DNA from: Guadua angustifolia
Taxonomy: Eukaryota; Streptophyta; Magnoliopsida; Poales; Poaceae
Assembly: GCA_036346375.1 (NCBI GenBank)
Contig: CM070510.1
Coordinates: forward strand, 63,770,376 to 63,834,375
Reading direction: 5' to 3'
DNA length: 64,000 nucleotides
Below the pieces are notes generated by a model. That model made no database searches and was not told the DNA's origin. It was given only the letters and a program-made list of their open reading frames with translations. Made by a program: the position numbers and the translations under genes. Of this stretch, positions 12,501 to 24,895 are shown in pieces; positions within the stretch are counted from its first letter, which is position 1; the number at the start of each line of letters is the position of its first letter.

Positions 12501-13460
12501 ATTGAATCAAATCAATTAATCGATTTTTCGGTTATCGTTTTCTTTTTCAATTTTTGAAGCTATTTGATGTTCATTTGGTTTTTGACTTAGGGAACCGAAA
12601 TAACTTGGCTTAGGAATAGAATTGGCTATTCCTCCCCACGCAGAGACCAAATCGTGACTCACTTCTCCCTCCAGATCTCTCCAAGCACTCCACCTCCAAA
12701 TCCGCCACTAGTCGTACAAGCACTACACTTGTCGCCCTCGACTCGCCTCCAAATCCGCCTCGGCCTCCTCTCCTCCACCTCCTCCTCCAGAGTCATCTGC
12801 TTCACCTATCCTCGGCTTCCCTGTAACCTCGCCCCTGCAGTAGAAGCTACGCTCCACGCGCTCCTCCTCACCCTCGATCCCACCTCCCCCAAGGTCGTCG
12901 AGCCCGCGCCTCAAGTGCATCGCCAGACCTCGTCTTCCTTTGCTTCCTCCTCCTTGACATTGTCACCTTGCCAACCCTGCTCGGTCTCTAAGCTCTTTGT
13001 CATGGTCCTCTCTATGGTGGCCTTGGCGATGACGCCCTCGAGCTTACCATGCTCTGCATGCTCATCCACGTGTGGGTCTTCATTGGTGTACAAGACCACA
13101 TGCAGCTCCATCCTCTCCTTCTTTGGAGTGAAGTTCTTGTGGTAACTAAAGATTTGAATCCCAAATCCACTTCTCTACCTTATATTGCATGATAATGTAG
13201 TTGGATTTGTGCCTTTTATTGGTTGATCTAGCTTTTACATTTTTTTGGAAAAATGGCAGATTCAAGAGAAATTCCACTTTGTATGTAACAAAATTTTTTT
13301 GGGGGTAGGGGGGGTGGTAGATCTAGAAGTAGTGTGTCATTGATCATTCAATAATTGAAACAAAAATGGTAGATCTGTGGAAATTCTAGTTTGTGTTTGC
13401 CATTGACAAGGCATCAATTGAAACACAAAATTGCAAAAGGAGTTGGCGGATTTGCTGTTT
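9562..13460 (+). repeat. 3.9-kb tandem duplication A, copy 1
   Basis: Starts CTAGCCCAAACCT and ends GGAGTTGGCGGATTTGCTGTTT. The whole 3899 bp is followed directly, in the same orientation, by a nearly identical copy of 3900 bp. Most of it is non-coding. Around 12650-13145 is a GC-rich segment open on both strands: the plus-strand frame is 163 codons, Pro/Ser-rich then hydrophobic. I recognise no family in it. Differences from copy 2 are mostly small indels clustered in C/G-rich motifs. Confidence 0.93.
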
Positions 13461-16400
13461 CTAGCCCAAACCTAGATTTTTCCCCTTTTACCCGGCTTAG
13501 TTTTGTCAAGACTTTGCACTGATGAATACATTTTAGCACTTGGATCCGTTCATGTTCACGGCTTAGTTGGCCTAAATTAAAAATACTCACCTGCCAAACA
13601 CCAACCTGACTTATTCTTTCTTCATGAAAACCGTTTATTTTGATTTGAATGGGTGGCGCAAGCACGTTGTTTGTTTCATTGTTAACGACACATATAGCGT
13701 TGATGATTCAAATCCAGCGAGCCAATCCCACCGAATTCTGCACTAAAAGCCCGCTATATACAGGTTTAATTTGGTCAATCTACGCAGCAGCAACTCTTTT
13801 CTTTTTATATCAAAACGCGGCAGCATCTTCAACTTGCTAAAACAATTGATCAGAGCTTCAGTACAGTACCAGCCGAAGATAAGTCGGCAGTAAGATGCGA
13901 AGTTGCGAAGGTAGAACACGGGCAGGGTAAAAACGCGCTCGACCAGGGTGAGACACGGAAACGAAGGGTACCCTACAAGCTTTGGTCTATTAGTCCTCTT
14001 CGTACCTTTTTTTTCATCTTTGCCTTTCTTACAAAGAATTTACAAATCTAGTCTCTTTTTTATTGCTTACGTGTCGAGGACGACACGTGTTACATCTACG
14101 CTCTCTTACCACGGCAGATTATCAATATCGTAGCACCTCTCATCAGCACAACATGTTCAGAATGTTCACCACAACAGACGAGCTACTGTAGTACCCGAGC
14201 TCGGTGAAAAGGTAAGACCCATCATCTGTCACAGTTAAGGAGCACGGTACGTGATACGTATCGACTGTTAGTGCTTTCTTTATTAATAAGAGGATTAAAC
14301 TTATAATTTCGTTTGAGAGTAGGTTAAATGGAAAAAAAATGTACAGGATAACAAATACAGGAAGGCTTCCGACGCAGCGCATGTGAAAGAATGGTACAAT
14401 TAGTACCACGCGACGCGAGTAGGAAGCATGGACGCGTCTTACGTCTGCAGACCCCGTGTTTAAGCAGAAGTCATCGATCCGCATCTACTCGTACCGTTCG
14501 ACCCAACGGAATGCTCGCATTCAAAGTCTCAAACCAACCACCGCCACCTAAGGACCAGCCTCCGCTTGCTTCGTGCCATGCACTCATGCAGCCTGCCTGT
14601 TTTGGAACACCATGGTCAAGCTAATTTATGCTGCCACATTGTACTGCTGGAGACGCGACCCATACGGTACGCCTCAAGCAGGGTGGGTATCTTTTAACCT
14701 TAACCGAATCACCATGAAAGATCAAGATGACGATCAGAAAAGAGTGAATAATTCTAATTAAAAATTTTCATCACTTAAAATAATTTAAAATAAATCTACA
14801 AATAAAAGAAGCAAATTAGAAAGAGAATTTTTCCTTGTGAAACCGGTATGACCGAACATCGACATGGCCGGAGAGGATGAGGTATGACCGGGCTCAAGAA
14901 TTACTGAAAAAATCAGCACGAACACCAAAAGCAAAAATGATCCAACTTTAATTGAATGGTCAAAAACTCGTGAAACTTGGTAGATATGATCTAAGAATGT
15001 TAGTAACTCATTTTAACCTTTAGTCGTAAGGATTGACGTCAAAATTTTGATATTTTTTATTTTTAAGGAAGAACACATCAAGTTTGAGCAAAATTCAAGA
15101 ACTGGATCTAATATTTGCTCATGGGTTTTTGACGATTAAAGTAATTTTAGATGACTTCCCACACGTCACAGTAAGTAAGAATACAAGTCCTAAACCTCAG
15201 AAACACGATCAACAAGAATGATTCATTCAAGAGCTCAAAACCAGTTTCTTATAAGGAAGTTGCATGGAGTTGCCTAGATGATTAAGATGATTTGAAAAAG
15301 ATTCATCTTTCAATCGCCATCCTTATCATAAGAACCAAAAGCATGTAGAAAAGCATGTAGAAGGAGGGGAGGCAAATACAAATTGCAAAAATTTAAATGC
15401 GGAATTTAAGACATAATGTAAATGCGTAAAGTAAATTAAGTATAGAAGAAAAGGATTTACATTTCGGAAGGAGGTTTACAAAACTTCACAACAAAGTGGG
15501 CAAAAGCTCGAAAAAGTACAAAACCTCTAAAACCTTTAAGAGGGAAGACTACCACTACCCTCTATTTATACTATTTTTGGGCCACCTACCACCCTTGGAT
15601 GAGTCGCTCAACCGTAGAGCACGCCATCAAAGGCTAGAATTAACCCACTCACACAGCCATGCAAGGGTTAACTCAAAACCCACACATATAACGGGTTTTC
15701 TTGCACGGTTTTCAAAACACACTAACTAGACCCGCTATCCTATCGACTAGACCGTGATCCGATGACCCTCATTGATCCGAGCAGCGTTTAGCTAGCATCT
15801 CATCCATTCCTTATCTTCTTAGCTTACACGGACTCGTTCTCCGATCATCTTCCAGCGATCCTCGACCGTCTAGACCTCCGACGCTCCTCGTCTAGTCCCG
15901 GTCATCCTCCGCCTCACCATGACCTAGCACCGTTGTTCTACAACCATCAAAGACAAGGAAACCTATCACATAGCAATATCCAAAAAGATATTCAATCAAA
16001 TTCATCAAAAATCACAAATTAAAATTCACTCGCGCTCATAATGGCCGGTGCCACTGCTCTTAGCCCGATAGCACCGTTTCCTAGTCATACCGCCCTTTGT
16101 ACGACTGGCCCCAAAATTTCAAAGAACCTCTCTCTGGAAAAACCACACCGACCTGGGACCGGTGCAACCGCGCATGCCCGGTGTGGACCAGACACCCACC
16201 GGTAGCAGTGGTGGCCGGTATGACCGGACACACCTCGGTATCACCAACCGGCTTGAACTAACAGCACTCCAATTTCTTTAAATTTTGATTTAAACTCCAA
16301 ATCTCCTTCAAACTCAAGCATTACATGATTTAAGTAATGTCAATAACTTATCACACTTACAGATAGATTTTCACATGGTCTTTCACACCAAATTGAATCA

Positions 16401-17360
16401 AATCGAATTAATCGATTTTTCGGTTATCGTTTTCTTTTTCAATTTTTTGAAGCTATTTGATGTTCAGTTTGGTTTTTGACTTCCGGGAACCGAAATAACC
16501 GAAGCCCGGAATAGAATTGGCTATTCCCCTCCCCACGCAGAGACCAAATGCGTGACTCACTTCTCCCCTCCAGATCTCTCCGCAAGCACTCCACCTCCAA
16601 ATCCGCCACTAGTCGTGTAAGCACTACACTGATACGCCCTCGACTCCGCCTCCAAATCCGCCCTCAGCCTCCTCTCCTCCACCTCCTCCTCCGAGTCATC
16701 TGCTTCACCTATCCTCGGCTTCCCTGTAACCTCGCCCCTGCCGTAGAAGCTACGCTCCACGCGCTCCTCCTCACCCTCGATCCCACCTCCCCCAAGGTCG
16801 TCGAGCCCGCGCCTCAAGTGCATCGCCAGCCTCGTCTTCCTTTGCTTCCTCCTCACTGACATTGTCACTGCCAACCCCTGCTCGGTCTCTAAGCTCTTTG
16901 TCATGGTCCTCTCTATGGTGGCCTTGGCGATGACGCCCTCGAGCTTACCATGCTCTGCATGCTCATCCACGTGTGGGTCTTCATTGGTGTACAAGACCAC
17001 ATGCAGCTCCATCCTCTCCTTCTTTGGAGTGAAGTTCTTGTGGTAACTAAAGATTTGAATCCCAAATCCACTTCTCTACCTTATATTGCATGATAATGTA
17101 GTTGGATTTGTGCCTTTTATTGGTTGATCTAGCTTTTACATTTTTTTGGAAAAATGGCAGATTCAAGAGAAATTCCACTTTGTATGTAACAAAATTTTTT
17201 GGGGGGTAGGGGGGGTAGATCTAGAAGTAGTGTGTCATTGATCATTCAATAATTGAAACAAAAAATGGTAGATCTGTGGAAATTCTAGTTTGTGTTTGCC
17301 ATTGACAAGGCATCAATTGAAACACAAAATTGCAAAAAGGAGTTGGCGGATTTGCTGTTT
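13461..17360 (+). repeat. 3.9-kb tandem duplication A, copy 2
   Basis: Second copy of the unit, joined directly to copy 1. It ends with the same TTTGCTGTTT, after which unique sequence leads to XTH gene 2. In this copy the GC-rich segment near 16557-17012 is open on the minus strand for 151 codons, with a charged, Glu/Arg-rich product. The plus-strand frame is interrupted relative to copy 1. This shows that small indels, rather than selection on a protein, decide which frames are open. Confidence 0.93.
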
Positions 17361-17873
17361 GCGCAGTCAACAAATGTTGTGGTTATCTCGGTTAGCCGAA
17401 AAAACGAATTAATTGAACTGAAATATTTCGATTAATTCGGTTCGATTTTTCATTTTAGCTATAGAAATTTGGCATACAATTTTCAGAAAACGCATTATTT
17501 AAAAACCGAAAAAAGCGAATGCTAGACGCTTTATGCCCAACCTGTTAATCTCCGGTCCTCGCACTCGCTGAAATGCGCAATTCGATGGACGCCGCACTGT
17601 TTGGGCCTTCAGGGGCCCCCGGCGCATAAAACGACGTGCATGCCGGCTCTTTCTGGCATCTGGCGAAAGTGCCCACCCGCGTGCCCTTAAATTGGACGTC
17701 TGGTTCTTCAACCCTCTCTTCTCCGCAGGACACCACTCCGGCATTTCTTCATGTTCTTTTCTAGCCACCTCTAACGTCTGATCAATCGATCGCCAGGTTC
17801 GGCACAGGAGGACACCACATTTCTCCGAGCCGGCCTCTGCGTGCGTGCTTTGTTCTGCTGTTGCCGAGCAGAC
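17361..17873. other. Upstream region of XTH gene 2
   Basis: Short unique segment between the tandem duplication and the start codon. It begins with AT-rich sequence containing GAATTAAT/ATTAATTC motifs and becomes GC-rich near the gene. No convincing TATA box could be placed. The core promoter must lie within about 500 bp of the duplication endpoint. Confidence 0.5.
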
Positions 17874-20800
17874 ATGCTGCGTGCCTCCCTCTGGCGGTTG
17901 GCTCTCGTCGTGGCCGTGACGGTGGCGACGCCGGCGGCCGTCGACGCTTACCACGGCGACCACAACTTCCACCGGGACTTCGACGCCACGTGGGGGAAGG
18001 GCAATGCGCGGTTCCGCGACGGCGGACGCCTGGTGGAGCTGTCGCTGGACGAGCAGACGGGATCGCGGCTGCAGTCCAAGGACCGGTACCTGTTCGGGAG
18101 GTTCGATCTCGAGATCAAGCTCGTCAAGGGCGAGTCGGCAGGGACCATCACTTCCTTTTATGTAAGTTGGGATCTCCTCTACCGATTTTGCCTTTGTCAA
18201 TTGCTGCATTTGTTCTTGTTTGCACGTATGCCTAATTAGGACTGGCCATTTCGTTAAAAATGAAGTTGAGATTGTTCAAAGAACACCTAGGAATCTAGGA
18301 TTACTCCATGAGTTGATATTTGTCACCCTAGGTATGAATTTTGCTTAAGGGAGGAAAGATAAAAACTTGAGCAGGTAAGGTAAAAATGTCTTGTTTGGTC
18401 TCATGCATTTGTCGCTATTACCCCCAGAGTAGACAAGATTGGCGCTTGCCTTGCCGCTTGGCGGATCGGGCGCTTAATTGATGTTCGTTGCGGTAAAACT
18501 TGTACTACTTGGAGCATAAATGTTGGCAACTGATAAATTCAATTGGCCTTTGCAATGGATGAGCGAAGTAGTTGCAGCAGCAGCAGCAGCAGCTGGACAG
18601 ATCTGCGACACTTAATTCTGTGTACATGTCCGAAAGCAAAAGAATATGAGAGCATCATTTCATTTTCTTTAGGTGAAAATGAGACCATACTAGGACAGTA
18701 AATTCTGTAAGGAAATAAATTTCAGAACTGTTGGTGGTGTACTAGCTGATATTTACGATGTGTACAGTGTACTACTCTGTGTATCATGTGCAGAGTTCCA
18801 TCCAAAACTCTAGACCACAAAACAATGGAGCCTTTTGACAGCTTTGCAGGATAGAATTTGTTTTACTTTTTCACAGTATTACTGTATCAGTATTTTGTTT
18901 AGGAGGGTATGCAAGTAAGCGCATTACGTACTTCGGTGCATATATGCGTGCCAAAACGAATCGCGTAGTGCGTTCTCAAATATTCTTAGACGTGAATTCC
19001 ACTAAGATCGACTACTTGTGCTAGCAGCCTATAATTAGCTAGAGTTGAATTTGTTCTGTTTTGAGCAGCGAAAGAGTAATTTTCGCAAATGCCGATTTTA
19101 AGAGCTCTTTTATGGTAAACCAAATTTAATATAGATCATTCATTTTTTTAATCCAATGGATCAAATCAGCTAATAATTATTTATACTTTCTCTGACAATA
19201 AAATAGTAAGAATATCTTTAACAAATCAATAACTAGATCTAATTTTTATTGACTATTGTGTAATGCAATGAAAGGTCTTACCTTAAATACTACATTTCAG
19301 GTTTCATGGTTGTTAGTCATGGTATGCACAATGACATTTCTAAGTTTTTTTTTCCCTTTTGTAACCAATCAACGGCGCAGATATGCACGGGAGGCGCGCG
19401 GCACGACGAGGTGGACTTCGAGTTCCTGGGCAACGTGAGCGGCGAGCCGTACATCCTGCACACCAACGTCTTCAGCGACGGCAAGGGCGAGCGGGAGCAG
19501 CAGTTCGTGCTCTGGTTCGACCCCACCGCCGGCTTCCACACCTACTCCATCCTCTGGAACCCACTAAACATCATGTACGTGCCTAGCTCTTCGATCTCTT
19601 CCCTTCTCTTCTCCACAGGGCGCAGCCATTAGTGTCGACCCATCAGACCAAGTCAATTCTAACCGGTGAACACAAGAAATTCGAACCGAACATAGCTGTT
19701 GGTCATCCGATCGTACCGGAGTTATTGCTGCGCTCACTGTACGTCGTCACGCCGTGGGCCTCGCCATGCTTGCCTAAGTACGTTATACACATCATGCGTC
19801 ATGATGATGCACAGACATACGTACGTTTGGTTGGTTGTGGATACAAGGCGTGATTAAGGACGGCAATCTTACCAGATCAGATTATCCGTCTATCTACGGG
19901 TAAAAATTCTAATAGAGGTGTGCATGTTCCTTTTTGTTATCTATAGATATGTTTATGGAGTCAAACTTTACCCGACAGGTAAAATGGTACAGGTATAAAG
20001 GACTCCACTCGTACCCGTTTCGTTCGATTACCCATCACCTTCTTATGACATATAGGCTAGAACATGCATCCAGTTGACTTCTTGATCCCTAATTTGTGGT
20101 ACCTCGTATTAGTAATTGTTGAACTTAAGCATCTATGTGTTATTTGTCTGCAAATATTATTTTAATTCTTATTCTCATGTAGATTTGAAATTTTGAATTA
20201 TTGATAATCATTCTTTAATCTACAAAATGTAGCTGTTTCCCACAATTTCATCAAAAGGATTGTAGTAGGTATAGGTATAGATGAGCACTACCCGTGCCGC
20301 TGCACCCGATTGCCATCTCTAGGCGTGATGTAGCGTTTGCTCCTGCGACCTGCGTTGCATAGCGTTGGCTGGTAGCAGCTGGATACCATATGCAGAGGAA
20401 GTGCACATGTTTTGATTTTGCCCAGCGATATAATCGACCGTTCATGGGTTTATTTGTGGGGTGTGTGTTTCTGGGTGCAGCCTCTACATCGACGGGACGC
20501 CGATCAGGGTGTTCAACAACAACGAGATGTATGGCGTGCCGTTCCCGACGCGGCAGCCGGTGCACGTGTTCGCGAGCATCTGGGACGCGGAGGAGTGGGC
20601 GACGCAGGGCGGCCGCGTGAAGACGGACTGGTCGCAGGCGCCGTTCGTGGCCACATACCGGCGGTACAACGTTAGCAACGCGTGCGTGTGGGACGGCAGG
20701 GCGCCGTCGCGGTGCCGGAGCAGCCGGTCGTCGTGGATGAGCCAGAAGCTGGACTGGTGGAGCTGGATGACGCTTAGTTGGGTGCGCATGAACTACATGG

Positions 20801-20880
20801 TCTACGACTACTGCACCGATCTCAAGCGGTTTCCCCATGGGCTCCCGGGCGAGTGCATCATCTCCATCGGGAGAACCTGA
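17874..20880 (+). CDS. XTH: Xyloglucan endotransglucosylase/hydrolase (XTH gene 2), three exons with long introns
   Basis: Secreted GH16 wall enzyme of the same family as its neighbours but more diverged. Coding exons are 17874-18161, 19381-19574 and 20481-20880. The introns are long (1219 and 906 bp) but have GT-AG ends and the same phases as in genes 1 and 3. The product is 293 residues. A signal peptide covers about residues 1-25 (MLRASLWRLALVVAVTVATP onwards). The active site is HDEVDFEFLG at 104-113 (E106, D108, E110), with a sequon at N114 (NVS) and a second NVS at 224-226. The loop IDGTPIRVF is canonical. Cysteines 229, 239, 272 and 286 fit the XET_C pattern. The segment before the active site, ICTGGAR, replaces the LSSQG of the other two, marking a different subgroup. 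I chose ATG 17874 because it directly precedes the signal peptide. Intron 2 contains a hAT element. Confidence 0.95.
18574..18593 (+). repeat. (CAG)n microsatellite in intron 1 of XTH gene 2
   Basis: About six to seven CAG units in the first intron. Too short and intronic to affect the protein; usable as a length marker. Confidence 0.8.
19095..19262 (+). mobile_element. Partial MITE in intron 1 of XTH gene 2
   Basis: From AGAGCTCTTTTATGGTA onwards this intronic stretch matches the right half of the MITE at 33919-34227, including TTATTTATACTTTCTCTGA and AACTAGATCT. The left half and termini are not visible, so it is a truncated or diverged relative. Confidence 0.5.
19855..20321 (+). mobile_element. 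Non-autonomous hAT element in intron 2 of XTH gene 2
   Basis: 467-bp insertion with termini TAAGGACGGCAATC and, inverted, TAGAGATGGCAATC. It is flanked by a perfect 8-bp target duplication GGCGTGAT (19847-19854 and 20322-20329). An 8-bp duplication with this terminus is a hAT hallmark. It has no coding capacity. It accounts for about half of intron 2 and lies about 160 bp before the 3' splice site. Confidence 0.88.
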
Positions 20881-21381
20881 CATCCATCTTCCGTTCGTGT
20901 GCAGAGATCAGTGCTAGAGCACAGTACGTGTTTTGTTTTGCCTCGTCCGCGTGTAATAATCACCAAATTCATTCATTAGATGGGGTTGTGTATGTAGGGA
21001 TAATGTTGAGTCGTTGAAAGGATTGGATTGGTGACAAGAAGTGTAAAAAGAACCTTTGATTTTGATTTGTCCGGAAAAATAATCTTTGGGAGAAATCGTC
21101 GGACGCAGAATGTCCAAATCTCATCTCATATGTGCTGTGAATGGGGCTCAACAACGGTGCAAATTGGACACAGCAGACCGTATGAGGACTAACGGGCCGA
21201 AAGGAGGAAAATGTTTGCCTACTCTGGCTGCATTTGCTTGGTTGTTACCTTGTTGGTCTAGTCCTGGACCCTGGACCGTCAGGTCAGTTTTTTGGAAATA
21301 CATGTAAGAATGGACTGCCAGGTGGACAACACTGGCTAGCTTATTAGTTTGGGCCGATCCAGATTTGTGTAACGCTGTTAA
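20881..21381 (+). other. 3' flank of XTH gene 2
   Basis: Probable 3' UTR followed by intergenic sequence. No further gene or repeat recognised before the hAT-like element at 21382. Confidence 0.5.
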
Positions 21382-21660
21382 CAGTGGTGGAACTGAAAAT
21401 TTTTACTGAGTGCGCATACTTCACACGTATAATTCTATAGTCTTGTACAATAACTTTGTAAGATCGTACATCCAAGATATATATTTGAAATTTACTAAAA
21501 AACACAATACAAATAGTTCTAAGGTCTTAAAAAAATCCCAAACCACTAAAATTGATACCAATTCAATCAATAAATTAAATTTATTGAAGAGGTGATTTTG
21601 TAGTACTTTTTAAATTTTAGGGTGCTTGAGCATACCCAACACTCCCAACTTCCGCCCCTG
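21382..21660. mobile_element. Non-autonomous hAT-like element
   Basis: 279-bp element with termini CAGTGGTGGAACTG and, inverted, CAGGGGCGGAAGTTG. The flanks are GCTGTTAA and GCTGTTAC, so 7 of 8 target-duplication bases match. The CAGGGGCGGA terminus is the same as that of the element at 61098-61318. Confidence 0.75.
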
Positions 21661-21776
21661 GCTGTTACATATTTGCTCGTCTCCTACTGGCCTACCAGAT
21701 TCTTGGTTCATCTAAAAAATCCCGTGGGTTTCTTCTCACGCGAAACTTTTTTTAAGAGACCTAGAGCTAAACTTAA

Positions 21777-22530
21777 TAGGGATGGCAATCGGGTGGGTAG
21801 CTCCGGGTACCACTGCCTTAAACCCAAACTCGAACAAAATCCCATCTACCCAAACCCACTAAGCTTTGCAGGTACAGATCTGTGCCCATACCCAAACCCA
21901 ATGGGTACCCACGGGCACAGATCTGTGCGCGAGCACCGAAGGGCGAAGGCGGAGAGGTGGGGGGCGCTACGGCCGCCGCATGCTCCTCCTCCCTCGCAGA
22001 CGCCGGAGGCTATGGCTCAGTCCACCGGAACACTAGACCTCGAGGTACGCGCGGAGAGCAGTGCCTTTTGGATGAGTAGGGGTCACCTCTCCTTCTATTT
22101 CCTTCTCACCTCTCCTTTCTCTCTTCTTTTGGGCACTATGCGCGTAGGGCTGGAGGGAGTCGATGAGAGGAGTCGGCGACGAGAGGAGGAGCAGGCGTCG
22201 GCCGCCGAGGGAGGCAAAGGCGAGGGTAGGGAGGCCGAGGCAATCAGGCGATGGGGGCAAGGGGAGGGAGGTGATGGGGGCGAGGGGAATTAGGGAGGAG
22301 CCGACTCAGTCGAGCAGTCAGTGAGTTTGTTTTTCTAATATACCTCTAAAAAAGTGGGCCCACATGTCATAGGATACCTATTGGGTACAAATTGACACCC
22401 ACACCTATCCTATGGACTTATCGGGTACCCAAACCCATAAACCCATGGGTCTAAAGTGCTACCTATACCCACTTTTATCGGGTCAGGTACTCACGGGTAC
22501 CCAAACCTATAGGTAAAATTGCCATCTCTA
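21777..22530. mobile_element. Non-autonomous hAT element of the AGGGATGGCAA family
   Basis: Termini TAGGGATGGCAAT and, inverted, TAGAGATGGCAAT, with the GGGTACC/GGTACCC-rich subterminal sequence also present in the elements at 32920 and 37211. The flanking 8 bp do not match, so the insertion is old or rearranged. The GC-rich interior is open for 223 codons but gives no recognisable transposase domain. Confidence 0.7.
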
Positions 22531-22932
22531 TGTGTGAATCTGCACAAATACGAGTTAGTTTTTCACAAATTATCCAGAGAGCACTATTTTTGGTTATTCC
22601 GATCAAAATCCCCAAATAGAGTGAAACAACCGCAAAGATTAATAGCACAACAGAGATCATTAGTGAAATAAATAAAAACACCTAAGAAAATCATTCCCCA
22701 AGGATCAATTATCATTCCCAAGTAATTAACAGAACCATCATGCACATATTCATACATCACAATATACATTTACAAATACTAAATACAATAAAGGACAATG
22801 TACTACAACCAGTATACCACACAATGTATTTGAGTATCAAACTACATCAAAAAGGAAGATTACAAGAAAATGCTAATGCCTAATAAACTAAGCATCTTTT
22901 AACCTTCAGTTGAGTCGCTACAAAAAAGTTAG

Positions 22933-23654
22933 TGTCAGGGATTGGATAATTTCCATAAAGATCATTATACCTCGGCAGCCGGTTTTCGGCCGACCATGCA
23001 TGCTCTTGGATGATGTCCCCAAGGAAGGTCTTCGGATGGACCAGCTGGTGAGTCCGCCCCGACCATGCTTAGGCTCGTCCCTGAGCATGTGCCATAATTC
23101 CCCGAGCATGCCTGCTCGGATGTGCGCGACGGTCGGTCAGAGTTGAGTGAAATCCCGAGTATGTTCAACAGGTCATGCTCGGCCCATAAAGATGACGTGG
23201 CGATAATTACGCTGCGGTTAAAGACCATTATGCCACGATCTGAGTCCATTATGTCCACGACGCAACATGGTGAAAATCAAGGGTGCAGTTACAGTCACGT
23301 CCGAGTGCAGTAATGACGCATTTTTCGACTGTAGCTACTTCAATCGCCTATAAATACTCCTGCGGTAGATCGGAGTAGGAGGGAGAAAAAAGAAAGGCAC
23401 ACGCACATATACACGCGCAGTACACGCAAGCTTTCTTGTAAGAACTCAAGCAATAGCAAGGTCACTGGACGTAGGGTTGTTATCTTGATCATGAGAGGCC
23501 CGAACCAGTATAAAAATTTCTTGTCCACTGTCCTTTCGAGCATTGCATTCTAATAGCATTCTTCGGACGTAAACCCTTCACGGGAAAGGGGTCTTGGTTG
23601 ATCCCTCAATCAACAAGTAAGCTCGGCGGGGAACTTGTTTTCCAAATGTTGACA
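22933..23654 (+). mobile_element. Solo Gypsy LTR (plus)
   Basis: 722-bp LTR beginning TGTCAGGGATTGG and ending AATGTTGACA, with a CTATAAATACTCC TATA box near 23349. It is flanked by a perfect 5-bp target duplication GTTAG (22928-22932 and 23655-23659). No internal element sequence is attached, so it is the product of LTR-LTR recombination. Same family as the LTRs at 2243 and 24896. Confidence 0.9.
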
Positions 23655-23659
23655 GTTAG

Positions 23660-24890
23660 TCATCCATATAATTGTACACAACTGAAAAGCGATTGAAGCA
23701 AAGACTTAAAAAGAGTTGAGTGTGCCGTTAAACCCTTGCGAGTAGGTATCGCTCACTGAGATATCAGATCGGGCCAAATTGGCATCTCTCACGAATTAGA
23801 GTTTTATCATTCACCAACCAACAAACCTTCATTATCAGGTAGTCATAGCCATGCACTAATAGTGTATAGATATCTCATAGTAAAAAGGTTAAAGCCCTCC
23901 AAGGTAAAAGGATAAAAACACTACTGTGGAAAGAGATAAGAACCCTCTCTCTCAGTCCAACATTTCCATGCAGCCACTTTTCCCCCCAAAACCAAGGTCA
24001 CTAGGAGGAGGAAACCAAGAGCAAGGGAAGGATCAAGGAGCCAAGTGAAAGAAGCTGGGAGGAGGAAGCCAGGAGAACAAGGCCAAGAGCAAGGAGACCA
24101 ATATTTTGACCATCTCCACGGCACCTCAAACCTCACCACCACCATCCCCCACATCGCCTTTAGAACCATCCCCATCAGCACATTCCACATCAAACACACA
24201 CAAGTAGATCTTTGCTAACTTAGAAGCTAAGAACTCAAGTGCAAAATCAGTGAAGGCATTGGAGGGGGTAGGATTATCGGAGGTCTCAATGAGTGGTGCT
24301 CTAAGGACATCGTGGTGCGTGTCTTGCAACTACCTCGCATTCCCTCGATACATGGGTGTTGCTGGATGTTGTCGTCACACGACCAAACCAAGAGTGCCAC
24401 CCCAAATCATCATCGACCCATACTTACCATTAGACCATAATGCAAAACTCACAAAAGAACTCACCTAGCATCGCATAACAAAAGCAATAAGGAATCCATA
24501 AGCAAAATGGGGGAAATATGGGAAATAGCAACCATAGGGAGGATGCCGAGTAGGGTTGGGCGCAAGTGAGGTGGTGCTCAGGTTGGCGAGATGTCGACCT
24601 CAAAGGCACCACGGAGGAGCATGTGGAACCAAAGCTGGGAAGGACAGACTGGCTCGTGAGATGAGCCAAGACAAGCCGATGAAGGGCCAAGCTGAGGGTC
24701 AGCCCAGGCGTGAGGAGGTAAGGTGAGGCAGTCCAAACACGGGTGAAGCCTGCTCGGGTCAATGGATAACGGTGCGAGTGGAGTCGAGCCTACGACTGGG
24801 ACCACAAGGAGGCGGGCCGGAGGGACTGACGGTGGTGGCCTAAGGAGAGGGGAGTGAATCTAGAGGTGAAGAAGAGAGGGAGAATGAGAG
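23660..24890. other. Intergenic between two solo LTRs
   Basis: No gene recognised. Purine-rich stretches around 24000-24100 and 24500-24890 give spurious frames on the minus strand. Confidence 0.5.
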
Positions 24891-24895
24891 ATAGC

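Noticed and set aside
17799..17873. GTG at 17841 as the start of XTH gene 2
   Set aside because: Plant genes rarely start at GTG. ATG 17874 is in frame and directly precedes a normal signal peptide.
21622..22293. 223-codon frame as a possible transposase
   Set aside because: It lies inside a non-autonomous hAT element, has no transposase motif and starts outside the element.
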